64,000 nucleotides of DNA, from the NCBI RefSeq assembly GCF_018863235.1, contig NZ_JAHKRS010000014.1:1-64000 (forward strand), read 5' to 3'. Positions 27,182 through 37,066 of the stretch are shown piece by piece. A model generated the notes under the pieces. That model did not search any database. It saw only the letters and a list, made by a program, of their open reading frames with translations, and was not told the origin of the DNA. This stretch comes from Pseudomaricurvus albidus. Its GTDB lineage: Bacteria > Pseudomonadota > Gammaproteobacteria > Pseudomonadales > Cellvibrionaceae. Within the stretch, counting starts at the first letter, position 1; every line of letters starts with the position of its first letter. A program made the position numbers and the translations under genes.

Positions 27182-27934
27182 ATGCAACGAATGTTTAAGA
27201 TGGTGTTGGGCGCGTTGGCGCTCACCGTAGGATTGAGTGCTCAGGCGGATTCTGCGGATACACCAGTGCCACCAAAGGTTTCCAGTGCGATTCTGGAGAA
27301 GCTGCAGGGCGCTCGCCCGGACTTTACCTATGGTGAGGTCACCCCAAGCCCGATCGAAGGCGTGTATCAGGTTCAGATTCAGGGTGGCCCGATGGTTTAC
27401 GTAAGTGCCAGTGGTGATTATGTCCTGACGGGGACCCTGTTGGGGGTAACGCCCGATGGCTTCGTTGATTTGCAGGAGCTGGCCATGCAGCCGGTTCGCA
27501 AGGCCAAACTTGATAAGGTGGCTGCCGAAGATGAAATTATTTTTCCGGCAGAGGGCAAGCGTAAGGCGTATATCTATGTCTTTACCGACGTGGATTGCGG
27601 GTACTGCCGCAAACTGCATCAGGAAGTTCCGGAAATGAACGCCAAGGGAATTGAAGTACGTTATCTGGCCTACCCCCGTGCAGGCATCGGTTCCGCTTCC
27701 TACAAAAAAATAGCGTCAGCCTGGTGTGCCAAAGACAAGCCAGAAGCGCTGACTCGCCTGAAAAACGGCCTGCCTTCAGGTGCTGAATACTGTGAAAATA
27801 ACCCCGTTGCCAGCCAGTTTGATCTGGGTGGGGCTTTAGGTGTTCGCGGCACTCCAGCTATCGTACTGGCGGATGGCAAAATGCTTCCGGGTTATGTGTC
27901 CGCCACTGAACTGGAAGGTATTCTGGGCCTTTAA
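27182..27934 (+). CDS. dsbC: Periplasmic disulfide isomerase DsbC
   Basis: DsbC is a dimeric periplasmic isomerase that corrects wrong disulfides. The ATG at 27182 has GAGG seven bases upstream and gives about 250 residues. A signal peptide (KMVLGALALTVGLSAQA) leads to the dimerisation domain, then a thioredoxin fold with the active site DCGYCRKLH (CGYC near 139-142) and the cis-proline RGTPAIVL. A second cysteine pair (SAWC and EYC) is present as in other DsbC proteins. Its place between xerD and hom is conserved in pseudomonads. Confidence 0.94.
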   Translation: MQRMFKMVLGALALTVGLSAQADSADTPVPPKVSSAILEKLQGARPDFTYGEVTPSPIEGVYQVQIQGGPMVYVSASGDYVLTGTLLGVTPDGFVDLQELAMQPVRKAKLDKVAAEDEIIFPAEGKRKAYIYVFTDVDCGYCRKLHQEVPEMNAKGIEVRYLAYPRAGIGSASYKKIASAWCAKDKPEALTRLKNGLPSGAEYCENNPVASQFDLGGALGVRGTPAIVLADGKMLPGYVSATELEGILGL

Positions 27935-28269
27935 TTCCGGGCTTCGATTTAACGTCCTGCTCAGGCCTCAGCCCTTTTCCCTGTGTCGTCTTCACAGCAA
28001 GGGCTGAGTTTCGACTCTTTTCGGGTCGTTGTGTTTCTCTTCCTGTCGACCTCTGTTGATAGGCTGCCGCCAGATTTTTCTGTTGACCCTGTCAAACCCT
28101 CGTCCCCAGCGGGCTAAAGAGCCTAAACACGCTTGAATTGATTGACAGCGCATGGGGTGGCCAGTAATGTTCCCCCTTTTGTTTTCAGAGCAGAATCTGG
28201 CGATTCGTGGCTTCTGGAAAATTCATCCCGTGCTTAAAAATTGAGCGCTTCCAAGTAGAGGTATACACG
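27935..28269. other. dsbC-hom intergenic region
   Basis: This 335-base stretch has no convincing gene. It holds the hairpin at 27967-28008 and, near its right end, the ribosome site AGAGG that serves the TTG start of hom. A hom promoter must lie here, but no clear -35/-10 pair could be selected. Confidence 0.6.
27967..28008 (+). terminator. Composite hairpin after dsbC
   Basis: CTCAGCCCTT pairs with AAGGGCTGAG, and within the loop CTGTG pairs with CACAG. It lies 33 bases after the dsbC stop and is followed by a T-rich stretch (TTTCGACTCTTTT), consistent with a terminator. Confidence 0.6.
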
Positions 28270-29574
28270 TTGAAACCGGTAAGAATTGGTCTATGTGGGT
28301 TGGGCACCGTAGGTAGCGGTACCTTTAATGTATTGACACGCAATGCGCGTGAAATCAGCGCCCGTGCCGGTACCGACATTATTATTGAGCAGGTGGGCTG
28401 TCGTCGTGACAATCCTGCCTGCGACACCTCTGGCATCAACGTCACCCGCGATATCTTCGATGTGGTTCGTAACCCCGATGTGGATGTGGTTGTTGAGCTG
28501 ATTGGCGGAACCACTGTGGCCAAAGAACTGGTGGAAGAGGCTATCGATAACGGCAAGCACATTGTTACAGCCAATAAGGCATTGATTGCCGAGTTCGGTA
28601 ACGAGCTGTTTGCCAAGGCTGAGGCCAAAGGGGTGACCATCTCGTTTGAGGCTGCCGTTGCCGGCGGGATTCCTATTATCAAGGCCCTGCGTGAAGGTCT
28701 GAGTGGCAATAAAATCGAGTGGCTGGCGGGCATCATTAACGGTACCGGCAACTTTATCCTTACCGAAATGAAGGATAAGGGACGCGATTTTGCCGAAGTT
28801 CTGAAAGAAGCTCAGAAGCTGGGTTACGCCGAGGCCGATCCGACGTTTGATGTGGAAGGTATCGATGCTGCCCACAAGCTGGTGATTCTGGCATCCATCG
28901 CGTTCGGTATGCCTCTGCAATTTGACAAGATTTTTACCGATGGTATCAGCTCCATCGAGACCCAGGATCTGAACTACGCTGAAGCACTGGGCTATCGCAT
29001 CAAGCACCTGGGTATCGCCCGTCAGACTGAAGCCGGTGTGGAGCTGCGTGTTCACCCGACGTTGATTCCTGCCAAGCGTTTGATTGCCAACGTGAATGGC
29101 GTAATGAATGCGGTCGTTGTGAAGGGCGATGCTGTCGGTGCGACTCTGTATTACGGCGCTGGCGCTGGCGCAGAGCCAACCGCTTCTGCCGTGGTTGCTG
29201 ATCTGGTGGACCTGGTGCGCAGCTTTTCTGCACCGCAGGAAAACAAGGTCGCCCATCTGGGTTTTGCTGCGGATGCTCTGCGGGATCTGCCGGTTCTGCC
29301 GATCTCCGAAGTCACGACCGCCTATTATCTGCGCATGATGGCAGAGGATCGTCCCGGGGTTCTGAATCAAGTGACCCAAATCCTTAGTGATTCCGGTATC
29401 AGTATCGAAGCCGTTATCCAGAAAGAGCCTGAAGAAGGCAAGAATGTCGTGCCGCTGGTGTTGTTGACCAGCCGTGCGGTTGAGAAGCAATTGCTGGAGG
29501 CGATCGGCAGCATTGAGAGCCTTGAGGCAATTCAGGGCGAAATTACCCATATTCGGGTAGAATCTCTGGGCTAA
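28270..29574 (+). CDS. hom: Homoserine dehydrogenase
   Basis: Hom reduces aspartate semialdehyde to homoserine for threonine and methionine. The TTG at 28270 starts MKPVRIGLCGLGTVGSGTF, the usual beginning of the monofunctional pseudomonad enzyme, and AGAGG lies nine bases upstream; this gives 434 residues. The longer ATG frame from 28207 is rejected. Other marks are the NAD(P) fold GLGTVGSG, TANKALIAEFG, AAVAGGIPIIKALREGL and a C-terminal ACT domain (YYLRMMAEDRPGVLNQVTQI). It is followed by thrC 74 bases later. Confidence 0.96.
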   Translation: MKPVRIGLCGLGTVGSGTFNVLTRNAREISARAGTDIIIEQVGCRRDNPACDTSGINVTRDIFDVVRNPDVDVVVELIGGTTVAKELVEEAIDNGKHIVTANKALIAEFGNELFAKAEAKGVTISFEAAVAGGIPIIKALREGLSGNKIEWLAGIINGTGNFILTEMKDKGRDFAEVLKEAQKLGYAEADPTFDVEGIDAAHKLVILASIAFGMPLQFDKIFTDGISSIETQDLNYAEALGYRIKHLGIARQTEAGVELRVHPTLIPAKRLIANVNGVMNAVVVKGDAVGATLYYGAGAGAEPTASAVVADLVDLVRSFSAPQENKVAHLGFAADALRDLPVLPISEVTTAYYLRMMAEDRPGVLNQVTQILSDSGISIEAVIQKEPEEGKNVVPLVLLTSRAVEKQLLEAIGSIESLEAIQGEITHIRVESLG

Positions 29575-29648
29575 GATTCAGAATAACAGGCTTTAAAGCC
29601 GTTGATTTGCTGTGTTGAACAGCAGTAGTAACCATATTTGAGGTTATC

Positions 29649-31046
29649 GTGAAATATATCAGTACCCGCGGCGATGCTCCCGCGCTGTCATTTGAAGATG
29701 TTGTTTTAACCGGTCTGGCGCCAGATGGTGGATTGTACGTGCCGGAAAACCTGCCAAAATTCTCTCAGGAAGAAATCGCTTCCTGGGCGGGATTGAGCTA
29801 TCAGGAACTGGCATTCAAGGTCATTGCTCCGTTCGTGGCGGGCGAAGTGCCCGATACTGAACTGAAGAAAATCATTGATGATTCCTACTCTACCTTTCGT
29901 CATGACGCCATTGCACCTTTAGTGCAAACTGGCCATAACGAGTGGATTCTGGAGTTGTTCCAGGGTCCCACGCTGGCGTTTAAAGATTTCGCCCTGCAGT
30001 TCCTGGGTAACTTGCTGGACTACATTCTCAAGAAGCGTGACCAGAAAGTTGTGGTCATGGGGGCAACGTCGGGTGATACCGGTTCTGCCGCCATCGAAGG
30101 TTGCCGTCACTGCGACAACATCGATATTTTTATTCTTCATCCAAACAAGCGTGTGTCTGATGTACAGCGTCGTCAGATGACAACGGTTCTCGAGAAGAAC
30201 GTCCACAACATCGCTCTGGAAGGCAACTTCGACGATTGCCAAAACATGGTCAAAGCCAGTTTTGGAGACCAGTCTTTCCTGCCGGAAGGGCGTCAATTGG
30301 TGGCGGTTAACTCCATCAACTGGGCTCGCATCATGGCCCAGATCGTTTACTACTTTTACGCCGGCCTGGCTCTGGGGGCTCCTGCGCGTCCGGTGTCCTT
30401 CTCTGTTCCTACCGGTAACTTTGGTGATATCTTCGCCGGCTACCTGGCCAAGCAGATGGGACTGCCCATCGACCAGCTGGTGATTGCCACCAATGCGAAC
30501 GATATTCTGCATCGCTGTATCAGTGAGAACGATCACACTAAGAAAGACCTGATCCATTCGCTGTCACCAAGTATGGACATCATGGTTTCCAGCAATTTCG
30601 AGCGTTTGTTGTTTGATCTGTACGGCCGCGATGGCAGTTCCATCAAACAGTTGATGGAAGACTTCAAATCAGGATCCATGTCATTGAGTGAAGAAGCGCT
30701 GAGCACAGCTCGTGAGTTGTTTACGTCATACCGCCTTGATGATGACGAGATGATGGAAGTGATTCGCGAAGTATTCGATCACACTGAATACCTGCTCGAT
30801 CCACATACCGCCATTGGTGTACAGGCAGCCCGTAAAACCCGTCGCCGTCAGGATATTCCTATGGTGTGCTTGTCGACCGCGCATCCGGCCAAATTCCCGG
30901 AAGCGGTTCGCAAAGCTGGTCAGACTGATGACCCGGCGTTGCCGCATCACATGGCTGATCTGTTTGATCGTGAAGAGCGTTTTGATGTTCTGGATAACGA
31001 CATCGCCGCAGTGCAGAAACACATTGCTGCAAACGTTCGGGCTTAA
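29649..31046 (+). CDS. thrC: Threonine synthase
   Basis: This PLP enzyme converts O-phosphohomoserine to threonine. The 465-residue length fits the longer ThrC class. Marks are MKYISTRGDAPALSFEDVVL at the start, the PLP lysine in GPTLAFKDFALQFLG and VMGATSGDTGSAAIEG, which binds the cofactor phosphate. It is cotranscribed with hom, and a strong terminator follows. Confidence 0.97.
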   Translation: MKYISTRGDAPALSFEDVVLTGLAPDGGLYVPENLPKFSQEEIASWAGLSYQELAFKVIAPFVAGEVPDTELKKIIDDSYSTFRHDAIAPLVQTGHNEWILELFQGPTLAFKDFALQFLGNLLDYILKKRDQKVVVMGATSGDTGSAAIEGCRHCDNIDIFILHPNKRVSDVQRRQMTTVLEKNVHNIALEGNFDDCQNMVKASFGDQSFLPEGRQLVAVNSINWARIMAQIVYYFYAGLALGAPARPVSFSVPTGNFGDIFAGYLAKQMGLPIDQLVIATNANDILHRCISENDHTKKDLIHSLSPSMDIMVSSNFERLLFDLYGRDGSSIKQLMEDFKSGSMSLSEEALSTARELFTSYRLDDDEMMEVIREVFDHTEYLLDPHTAIGVQAARKTRRRQDIPMVCLSTAHPAKFPEAVRKAGQTDDPALPHHMADLFDREERFDVLDNDIAAVQKHIAANVRA

Positions 31047-31080
31047 AGCCGATTTGTTATCGGGTTTTCGAATCCGGTTA

Positions 31081-31109
31081 AAAAAGCCCGCCAATGGCGG
31101 GCTTTTTTA
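31081..31109 (+). terminator. Intrinsic terminator of hom-thrC
   Basis: A6, then GCCCGCC, loop AAT, GGCGGGC and six T residues make a canonical terminator 35 bases after thrC. The A-run on the left makes it usable on both strands. Confidence 0.93.
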
Positions 31110-31161
31110 TTGCCGGTGATTTTATAGAATACTGAACTTCACGCGAGCTTATCGGAGCGCT

Positions 31162-32901
31162 ATGAACACAAAAATTACCCGCCGGACTGCAACCGCTTGG
31201 TTAGCCCCCTGGCCCGAAGATCTGCATCACCGCTTGCAACCGATTTATGCCAATCGTGGAGTTGCTTCCATGAGCGAGATGGAGCGCTCTCTGCAGGCCA
31301 TGTTGCGGCCGCAACAACTCAAGGGCTTGGATACGGCAGTAGAGCGTCTGGTGAAAGCCATCACCGGGCAGGAATCGCTGCTGATTGTGGGTGATTTTGA
31401 TGCGGATGGCGCTACCAGTTGTGCGGTGGGGATGCTGGCATTGCGGGATATGGGGGCCGCCAGTGTTCAGTATCTGGTACCTAACCGGTTTGAGTTTGGT
31501 TACGGTTTGACGCCGGAAATTGTCGAAGTGGCCAAGGGCTACAAGCCCGACCTGATCATCACGGTCGATAACGGTATCTCCTCCATCGAAGGGGTGGCTG
31601 CGTCCAAAGCCGCGGGTATTGGTGTGTTGGTCACAGACCATCACTTGCCCGGCCACTCGCTTCCGGATGCTGAGGCGATTGTGAATCCCAATCAGCCCGG
31701 CTGTGACTTCCCCAGTAAAAATCTGGCGGGGGTTGGTGTCATTTTCTATTTGATGAGCGCGTTGCGCTCGGCTTTGAGAGCGCAGGGGTGGTTTGCCAGC
31801 AAGGGAATACCTGAGCCCAATATGGGCAATTATCTGGATCTGGTTGCTCTGGGGACCGTAGCAGACGTGGTTCCGTTGGACAGTAATAACCGCATTTTGG
31901 TGCATCAGGGCTTACAGCGTATTCGCAGTGGTCGCGCACGTCCGGGGATATTGGCGTTGCTGGACGTGGCCGGGCGCCAACGACACAGACTGGTCGCGTC
32001 GGATCTGGGATTTACCGTGGGACCACGCCTGAATGCGGCCGGTCGGTTGGATGATATGTCGCTGGGGATCGAGTGCCTGTTGTGTGACAGTCCGGATCTG
32101 GCTCGCGAAATGGCCATTGAGCTGGATGATTTGAATAAAGATCGTCGCTCTATTGAAGCGGGTATGCAGCAGGAAGCGCTCAAAACACTGGAAACGCTGA
32201 CCCTCAATGAGGGTGAAGAAATGCCCTGGGGATTGTGTCTCTACGATGGTCAGTGGCATCAGGGCGTGATCGGTATTCTGGCTTCCCGTATTAAGGAGCG
32301 CTTTCACCGTCCGGTCATTGCGTTTGCCGATGCCAGCGATGAAGAAATCAAGGGATCGGCACGTTCCATTCCGGGGCTGCATATTCGCGATGCACTGGAT
32401 GCGGTGGCCAGTGCAAATCCGGGGTTGTTGACCAAGTTTGGCGGTCACGCGATGGCGGCAGGCATGAGTCTGAAAAAGAGTGATTTTCCCCGTTTTCAGA
32501 AAGCGTTCGATGACGTGGTGCGTCAAAGCCTGAACGCGGATGACTTGCAGGCGGAAATTTTGTCCGATGGTGAGCTGGCCGATGATGAGTTCAGCCTGTC
32601 GCTGGCACACACACTCAGAGAGGCCGGCCCCTGGGGGCAACACTTCCCGGAGCCTGTCTTTGATGGCGAGTTCTATCTTGTGCAGCAACGCATAGTTGGA
32701 GAGAAACATTTGAAGCTGGTGTTGGCCATCGATGAAGCCCGACAACAGCTGGTAGACGCCATTGCCTTCAATATCGATGTGAAAGAATGGCCCAATCACA
32801 ATGCCGAGAAAATCCGGCTTGCTTACCGTCTCGACGTGAATGAGTTTCGTGGTCGGGAGTCGGTTCAATTGATGGCGGTTTATCTGGAAGCTGTTTATTA
32901 A
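31162..32901 (+). CDS. recJ: Single-stranded-DNA exonuclease RecJ
   Basis: RecJ is a 5'-3' single-strand exonuclease used in recombination and mismatch repair. The 579-residue protein has the DHH phosphoesterase motifs GDFDADGATS near residue 78, ITVDNGIS, VTDHHLPG (the DHH motif) and NLAGVGVIFYL, plus the DHHA1 motif KFGGHAMAAGMSL. A C-terminal OB-like region follows. Start at ATG 31162 with GGAGC upstream. It is a single gene after the thrC terminator. Confidence 0.95.
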   Translation: MNTKITRRTATAWLAPWPEDLHHRLQPIYANRGVASMSEMERSLQAMLRPQQLKGLDTAVERLVKAITGQESLLIVGDFDADGATSCAVGMLALRDMGAASVQYLVPNRFEFGYGLTPEIVEVAKGYKPDLIITVDNGISSIEGVAASKAAGIGVLVTDHHLPGHSLPDAEAIVNPNQPGCDFPSKNLAGVGVIFYLMSALRSALRAQGWFASKGIPEPNMGNYLDLVALGTVADVVPLDSNNRILVHQGLQRIRSGRARPGILALLDVAGRQRHRLVASDLGFTVGPRLNAAGRLDDMSLGIECLLCDSPDLAREMAIELDDLNKDRRSIEAGMQQEALKTLETLTLNEGEEMPWGLCLYDGQWHQGVIGILASRIKERFHRPVIAFADASDEEIKGSARSIPGLHIRDALDAVASANPGLLTKFGGHAMAAGMSLKKSDFPRFQKAFDDVVRQSLNADDLQAEILSDGELADDEFSLSLAHTLREAGPWGQHFPEPVFDGEFYLVQQRIVGEKHLKLVLAIDEARQQLVDAIAFNIDVKEWPNHNAEKIRLAYRLDVNEFRGRESVQLMAVYLEAVY

Positions 32902-32940
32902 AAGAGCTTCAGGGTCGGCCTAGCCGGAGTGGCGACAGTG

Positions 32941-33636
32941 TCAATCTGGCTTGCAGGAGGCTTTGTCCATCAGTGTTTGCAGTGCTGGCCAAAGATTTTC
33001 CAGCATCTGAGGTTGACCTTCTTCTGTGGGGTGAATGCCATCGTTCTGCATCAGTTCCGGCTGGTCGGCTACGCCTTCCAAAAAGAAAGGAACCAGCGCT
33101 ACCTGGTTCTTGGCGGCCAGATTGGGGTAGGTATCGCTAAACAAGCGGCTGTAGCGTGGACCATAATTGGGTGGGATCTGCATTCCAACCAGCAGCACTT
33201 GTGCACTATGTTGGTGGCTGAGATCGATCGCTTTCTGCAAGTTCTTTCGCATGGTAGGAATCGGGTAGCCACGCAAGCCATCATTGCCTCCCAGTTCAAG
33301 AATCACAAGTGAGGGCTGGTATTTTTCCAGCAGGGCCGGGAGGCGGCCAACACCGCCGCCACTGGTTTCACCGCTGATGCTGGCATTGACCACTTCGCGG
33401 TCGATGCTGTTTTGCTCAAGGCGCTCTCTCAGCTGGGATACCCAGCCATCTCGCTCATCAATGCCCCATGCCGCACTTAAGCTATCCCCCAGTATCAGAA
33501 TGGAGCCATTGTTGTCTGTGCAGGCAGGTTCAGCACGAAGGGGGCCAGCAAGGCCTAAACAAAGGCTCAGGCTAATGAGCAGGCGCAGTGTGAAGATGTA
33601 AGGTTGGCGGGTTATTGGTGCGCTCAAATATTCCAT
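32941..33636 (-). CDS. tesA: TesA-type SGNH esterase/lysophospholipase
   Basis: This 231-residue periplasmic enzyme hydrolyses acyl esters and thioesters. The signal peptide covers about the first 35 residues (IFTLRLLISLSLCLGLAGPLRA). SGNH blocks are clear: GDSLSAAWG with the nucleophilic Ser, ISGETSGGG, LGGNDGLRG and the DGIHPT Asp-His pair. It lies divergent from ybbA-ybbP, the same arrangement as in E. coli and Pseudomonas. Confidence 0.92.
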   Translation of the reverse strand: MEYLSAPITRQPYIFTLRLLISLSLCLGLAGPLRAEPACTDNNGSILILGDSLSAAWGIDERDGWVSQLRERLEQNSIDREVVNASISGETSGGGVGRLPALLEKYQPSLVILELGGNDGLRGYPIPTMRKNLQKAIDLSHQHSAQVLLVGMQIPPNYGPRYSRLFSDTYPNLAAKNQVALVPFFLEGVADQPELMQNDGIHPTEEGQPQMLENLWPALQTLMDKASCKPD

Positions 33637-33818
33637 CGTGCCGTTATGTCCATCAAAGGTTGGGTAATCGGTTGTGTTGGCTTTCTATGCTAACACCGGC
33701 TGCTTCTCAGAGTCCCGAATCAGAGTAAAGTTCTGTGAAAATCTTGGACACTGACACCGCCCCCGATCAACATTAGAGTTGATTACCCATAAACCCTAAT
33801 GCGACTACCGGAAAAGAT

Positions 33819-34499
33819 ATGCTGGAAGCCCAAACTCTGTCCAAGCAGGTGACAACCGCCGCAGGCACCCTGACGATTCTCAATGAGGTCTCACTGTGTG
33901 TCAAAGCCGGGGACAGTCTGGCCATCACAGGGTCTTCCGGTTCGGGAAAGTCCACGTTGCTGGGGATTCTGGCGGGGCTGGATGAGCCCAGCAGTGGTCA
34001 GGTCAAACTCCATCAGCATGAAATTACAGCACTGAACGAGGAGCGTCGAGCCAAAGTGAGGGCAGATCATGTCGGCTTTGTGTTCCAGTCTTTCCAGCTG
34101 CTGCCAGGACTGACGGCTCTTGAGAATGTGATGATGCCGCTTGAGTTGCATGGGGTTGCCAATGCCAGGGGCAAAGCCGAGTTTTTTTTGACTAGGGTAG
34201 GGCTCAACGGCCGTTTGCATCACTATCCTAAACAACTCTCCGGTGGTGAACAGCAGCGGGTTGCCATAGCCCGCGCCTTTGCCAGTGAACCCGATATCTT
34301 ATTCGCTGATGAACCCACCGGAAATCTCGATTCTGAAACTGGTGCCCATGTCATTGATCTGTTGTTTGAACTGAACCGAGAGCAGGGCACGACTCTTGTA
34401 CTGGTTACCCACGAACAGCGTTTGGCAGAACACTGTCGTCAGCGAATTCGCCTCGAAGGTGGCAAGGTGATAGAGCGAAAGCCGTGTGAGGCAGCCTGA
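33819..34499 (+). CDS. ybbA: ABC transporter ATP-binding protein YbbA
   Basis: This 226-residue ATPase belongs to the LolD/MacB group. It has Walker [13 protein letters not shown], signature [16 protein letters not shown], and Walker [13 protein letters not shown]. Its stop overlaps the start of the ybbP permease by one base, so the two form a transporter. The natural substrate is not established; the neighbour tesA suggests a link to lipids or hydrophobic products. Confidence 0.93.
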   Translation: MLEAQTLSKQVTTAAGTLTILNEVSLCVKAGDSLAITGSSGSGKSTLLGILAGLDEPSSGQVKLHQHEITALNEERRAKVRADHVGFVFQSFQLLPGLTALENVMMPLELHGVANARGKAEFFLTRVGLNGRLHHYPKQLSGGEQQRVAIARAFASEPDILFADEPTGNLDSETGAHVIDLLFELNREQGTTLVLVTHEQRLAEHCRQRIRLEGGKVIERKPCEAA

Positions 34500-37000
34500 T
34501 GCTGAAGTCGCAGGTACTGGCGTTACGTCTTCTGTGGCGGAATTGGCGCAGTGGCGAAGTGCGTATCCTCGCCGGCTCACTGGTGCTGGCAGTTGCGGTT
34601 GTCTCCTGTATTTCTGTTTTTACCGATCGATTGGAATCAGCCCTGACCGCCCAGAGCCATACGTTTCTCGGCGCTGATCGTGTGGTTCGCAGCAGTCAGC
34701 CAATCCCCTCAGACTGGCAAGTCCTTGCCGATAAATATGACTTGAGAACGGCCACCAAAACCCAATTTGCCTCCATGGTGTTTGCCGGTAACGAGATGCA
34801 TTTGGCCGCGGTGAAAGCGGTTAGTGATGCTTACCCATTGGTGGGTGAGTTAACGGTCAGTCAGCAGCCATTTGTCACTGATAAATCCTTGATTACCGTC
34901 GCTGAGGGTGGCCCTCCCGCCGGGGAGGCCTGGGTTGATTCACGTTTGTTGCCGCTGCTGCAGATCCAGTTAGGCGATCAGATCGTCGTTGGCGAAAAGC
35001 CTTTGACCGCAACCCGTGTGATTGTCGATGAACCCGATCGTGGCAGCAGCTTCAGTGCTTATGGTGCCCGATTGCTGATGAACGAGGCGGATCTGGCTGC
35101 GACAAATGTCATACAGCCGGGCAGTCGCATTGGTTATGGTTGGCTGGTTGCGGGCGATGAAAACAATTTGGAGTCGATGTTGGCAGAGCTGGCTCCCAAA
35201 CTGACTTCCCATGAGAAAGTGGTCGATGTCGAGTCGGCCCAACGTGGCCTGGCGCGAACACTGGATACGGCTCGCAAGTTTTTAATGCTCTCGGCAATGA
35301 TCAGCGTTTTGCTGGCCGGTGTGGCCATTGCGATTGCTGCACGTCGGTTCGCCAATCGCCATGTGGATCAGGTAGCGTTGATGAAAAGCCTGGGAGCGGG
35401 TTGCAGCTCCATTCGCCAATTGTACGGCATCCAGTTGCTGGTTCTCGGAGTGCTGGCATCGGTAATCGGTCTGGGACTGGGTGTACTCTTGCAGGAAGTC
35501 ATTGCCTCAGGCGTTTCCTCCATTCTGCCGGTGGCTTTGGCTGCTCCACGTTGGACGTCCATGCTGCCCGGTATTTTGACCGGATTGGTTTGTCTGGTGT
35601 TTTTTGTGGCTCCACCGATGTGGCATTTGCCTACGGTGCCACCGCTGAAGATTTTGCGCAGAGAGCTGGCTGTAAATAGCGTCAGCTTTTACTGGCAAGC
35701 TCTGTTGGGGCTGTTAGCCATGGTAGTGCTGGTTGCCGTTTTCAGTGGTGATTGGTGGCTCAGCAGCAGCATTATTCTGGCGATGCTTGCACTATTGTTA
35801 CTGGTGGCAGTATTCGCCTCAATACTGCTTGGTTTGGGACAGAGACTGGGGCGTCGTGCAGGCAGCGTCTGGCGCTTGGCGCTTGCCAGTCTGCAGCGCA
35901 ACTCTCGTCAAAGTGTTGTGCAAATGATGGTTTTTGCTCTGGCTCTGATGTTGTTGTTGAGCCTGACCAGCTTGCGAACGACCTTGTTGCAGGACTGGAA
36001 GTTGCAGTTGCCACCGGAAACACCCAATCACTTTTTGCTTAACATTACACCTTCTGAATCTCCGCAGGTGGCTGAGCTGATGGAGCAGCAGAACTTAAAT
36101 GTTCAGCAGCTGTTTCCGATGGTCAGAGCGCGACTCACACATATCAATGGCGAGGAACCGTCGGAAGACATTCGCAAACAGGCCGAGATGTTGCGCAGGG
36201 AGGTTAACCTGAGCTGGTCTGATCGTTTGAATTCAGATAATAACGTCGTCGCCGGTGAGTGGTGGGACCATTGGCGTGAACCCGGCATTGCCGGTGTTTC
36301 GGTTGAAGCGGGAGCTGCCAGTGATCTGGCTTTGGAGTTGGGGGATGACATCACCTTTGATATTGGTGGTCTGACTCTTGAAGCCCGCGTCGCAAGTATT
36401 CGTACCCTTAAGTGGGATTCCATGAATCCCAACTTTTACTTTTTGTTGTCGCCGGGAGCGTTGGATGAGTTTTCTCCCACTTACTTGACCAGTGTTTATC
36501 TGCCACCTGAGAAAAAGCCGTTTATTAACCAGTTACTCGGTCGTTTCCCCACGGTGGTGGTGATTGAAATGGATCGTGTGATTGCACAAATTCAGGCAAT
36601 CGTTGCGCAGGTCAGTTCCGGGGTCGAATTGATGCTGGGGCTGGTGCTGTTGGGTGGTTTTTTTGTGATGTGGGCGGCAGTGGGGTCCAGTATGGAAGAC
36701 CGCATGCAGGAAGCAGCCTTGTTGCGTGCTTTAGGAAGTAGTCGGCATCGGTTGTTGGGCAGTTTATGGATTGAGTTTGCCTTGCTGGGACTTTTCTCTG
36801 GCGTGATGGCTGCCGCGGGTTCGGAGATTTTGTTGTTGTCGATTCAGTACTGGGTGCTCGATATTCCGTTGAGTTTCCACTGGGGTATTTGGCTGTGGGG
36901 AATTCTGGGGTCGGCCTTGCTGGTTGGCACCTTGGGTGTGCTCTCCTGTCGAAAAGTTATCAGTACACCGCCGGGGCTGATGTTACGGGAACTGAGTTGA
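34499..37000 (+). CDS. ybbP: FtsX-like ABC permease YbbP
   Basis: This 833-residue membrane protein has two FtsX/MacB-type halves. The N-terminal helix (ILAGSLVLAVAVVSCISVF) precedes a large periplasmic domain; further helices group around 265-460 and 700-810. Characteristic short segments include VALMKSLGAG and AALLRALGSSRHRLLG, the coupling-loop regions. It partners YbbA. The length fits family members of about 800-850 residues. Confidence 0.92.
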   Translation: MLKSQVLALRLLWRNWRSGEVRILAGSLVLAVAVVSCISVFTDRLESALTAQSHTFLGADRVVRSSQPIPSDWQVLADKYDLRTATKTQFASMVFAGNEMHLAAVKAVSDAYPLVGELTVSQQPFVTDKSLITVAEGGPPAGEAWVDSRLLPLLQIQLGDQIVVGEKPLTATRVIVDEPDRGSSFSAYGARLLMNEADLAATNVIQPGSRIGYGWLVAGDENNLESMLAELAPKLTSHEKVVDVESAQRGLARTLDTARKFLMLSAMISVLLAGVAIAIAARRFANRHVDQVALMKSLGAGCSSIRQLYGIQLLVLGVLASVIGLGLGVLLQEVIASGVSSILPVALAAPRWTSMLPGILTGLVCLVFFVAPPMWHLPTVPPLKILRRELAVNSVSFYWQALLGLLAMVVLVAVFSGDWWLSSSIILAMLALLLLVAVFASILLGLGQRLGRRAGSVWRLALASLQRNSRQSVVQMMVFALALMLLLSLTSLRTTLLQDWKLQLPPETPNHFLLNITPSESPQVAELMEQQNLNVQQLFPMVRARLTHINGEEPSEDIRKQAEMLRREVNLSWSDRLNSDNNVVAGEWWDHWREPGIAGVSVEAGAASDLALELGDDITFDIGGLTLEARVASIRTLKWDSMNPNFYFLLSPGALDEFSPTYLTSVYLPPEKKPFINQLLGRFPTVVVIEMDRVIAQIQAIVAQVSSGVELMLGLVLLGGFFVMWAAVGSSMEDRMQEAALLRALGSSRHRLLGSLWIEFALLGLFSGVMAAAGSEILLLSIQYWVLDIPLSFHWGIWLWGILGSALLVGTLGVLSCRKVISTPPGLMLRELS

Positions 37001-37024
37001 TGGGCTGAAAACAGCCTGTTGCCT

Positions 37025-37047
37025 GGCGCCATAGTGGATATGGCGCC
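37025..37047. terminator. Hairpin between convergent ybbP and phoH-like genes
   Basis: GGCGCCATA, loop GTGGA, TATGGCGCC is a perfect nine-base stem placed between the two convergent stop codons. It lacks a T-run; a shared transcript-end role is inferred from position. Confidence 0.5.
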
Positions 37048-37066
37048 GAGCGGAAGGTTAGGGGAG

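Noticed and set aside
28291-29550. 419-codon frame antisense to hom
   Set aside because: It mirrors the homoserine dehydrogenase gene and has low-complexity His/Gln/Asn composition.
31912-32868. 318-codon frame antisense to recJ
   Set aside because: It lies fully within recJ on the other strand and has no domain.
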